Assembly: GCA_021397835.1 (NCBI GenBank)
Contig: JAJFZO010000566.1
Span: forward strand, 8,490,001-8,554,000
Length of the DNA stretch: 64,000 nucleotides
Direction of reading: 5' to 3'
From: Moringa oleifera
Lineage: Eukaryota > Streptophyta > Magnoliopsida > Brassicales > Moringaceae
Positions 63,876-64,000 of the stretch are shown in pieces. The notes under the pieces are model-generated. The model saw only the letters and a program-made list of their open reading frames with translations, did not search any database and was not told where the DNA came from. Both the position numbers and the translations under genes were made by a program. Numbering within the stretch: position 1 is the stretch's first letter; every line of letters begins with the position of its first letter.

Positions 63876-64000
63876 AAGTAAGGGAAAAGAATGGATAGAA
63901 AGAGCTTGTTCAAGAAGGATCTGTAGTAGGGAAGCAAAGTAATTGTGTTGGTTCAATCAGGAAATGGCCAATCATGCTTGTTAAGGATTTTGAATTCAAG
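63876..64000. other. Spacer after the CACTA element (copy B, cut by window end)
   Basis: Matches 18546-18670. The segmental duplication continues beyond the window. Confidence 0.6.

Larger units (their letters stand above)
44419..64000 (+). repeat. Copy B of the long segmental duplication
   Basis: Co-linear with 1-18670 and in the same orientation. It is cut by the window end, where it still matches position 18670. It is longer than A mainly because it keeps 282 bp at 47738-48019, about 350 bp at 57675-58030, and a larger transposon interior. Both copies carry the CACTA element with identical GGG flanks, so the duplication happened in the nucleus after that insertion. Confidence 0.96.

Noticed and set aside
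1..64000. CRISPR arrays, bacterial operons, phage or secretion systems
   Set aside because: No regularly spaced repeats with unique spacers and no ribosome-binding-site-led gene runs; the content is plant mitochondrial and plant transposon sequence.

Overview
This window reads as nuclear DNA of a flowering plant that is mostly an old, decayed insertion of mitochondrial DNA (a NUMT). It has since been hit by DNA transposons and then duplicated. I found no intact protein gene. The mitochondrial origin rests on recognisable plant mitochondrial genes, all on the minus strand: ccmFn (two copies), matR with nad1 exon 5 in the expected linkage, and the conserved trnS-GCU / trnF-GAA / trnP-UGG cluster (two copies). 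All carry frameshifts, deletions or stop codons. Most stops fall at former Gln, Trp or Arg codons, as C-to-T decay would produce. A nuclear location is inferred from this decay and from the plant DNA transposons. ccmFn is one continuous gene here, which argues against lineages where it is split, such as Brassicaceae.

Layout. Copy A (1-18670) and copy B (44419-64000) are the same segment, about 44.4-45.3 kb apart and in the same orientation. B runs off the end of the window and A probably begins before it. In order, each copy holds: mitochondrial-type spacer; ccmFn pseudogene; a mixed CACTA/MULE remnant; the trnP-trnF-trnS pseudogenes; about 7 kb of spacer; and a complete non-autonomous CACTA element flanked by GGG target duplications. 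The single-copy middle (18671-44418) holds nad1 exon 5 and matR, a short fossil of a mitovirus-type RNA-dependent RNA polymerase, and long unassigned spacer.

History inferred from the sequence: (1) mitochondrial DNA entered the nucleus, carrying an older mitovirus fossil; (2) CACTA and Mutator-like elements inserted; (3) a segment of at least 19 kb was duplicated, because both copies share the same CACTA insertion with the same GGG flanks; (4) the copies drifted apart, mainly by transitions and by deletions between short direct repeats. The mixed transposon decayed in a complementary way: A keeps the MULE transposase and lost the Ulp1-protease part, while B keeps the Ulp1 part and lost most of the transposase.

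Most short open frames in the window look accidental, especially those in the GC-rich CATGG repeat of the CACTA element. Long stretches remain unassigned.
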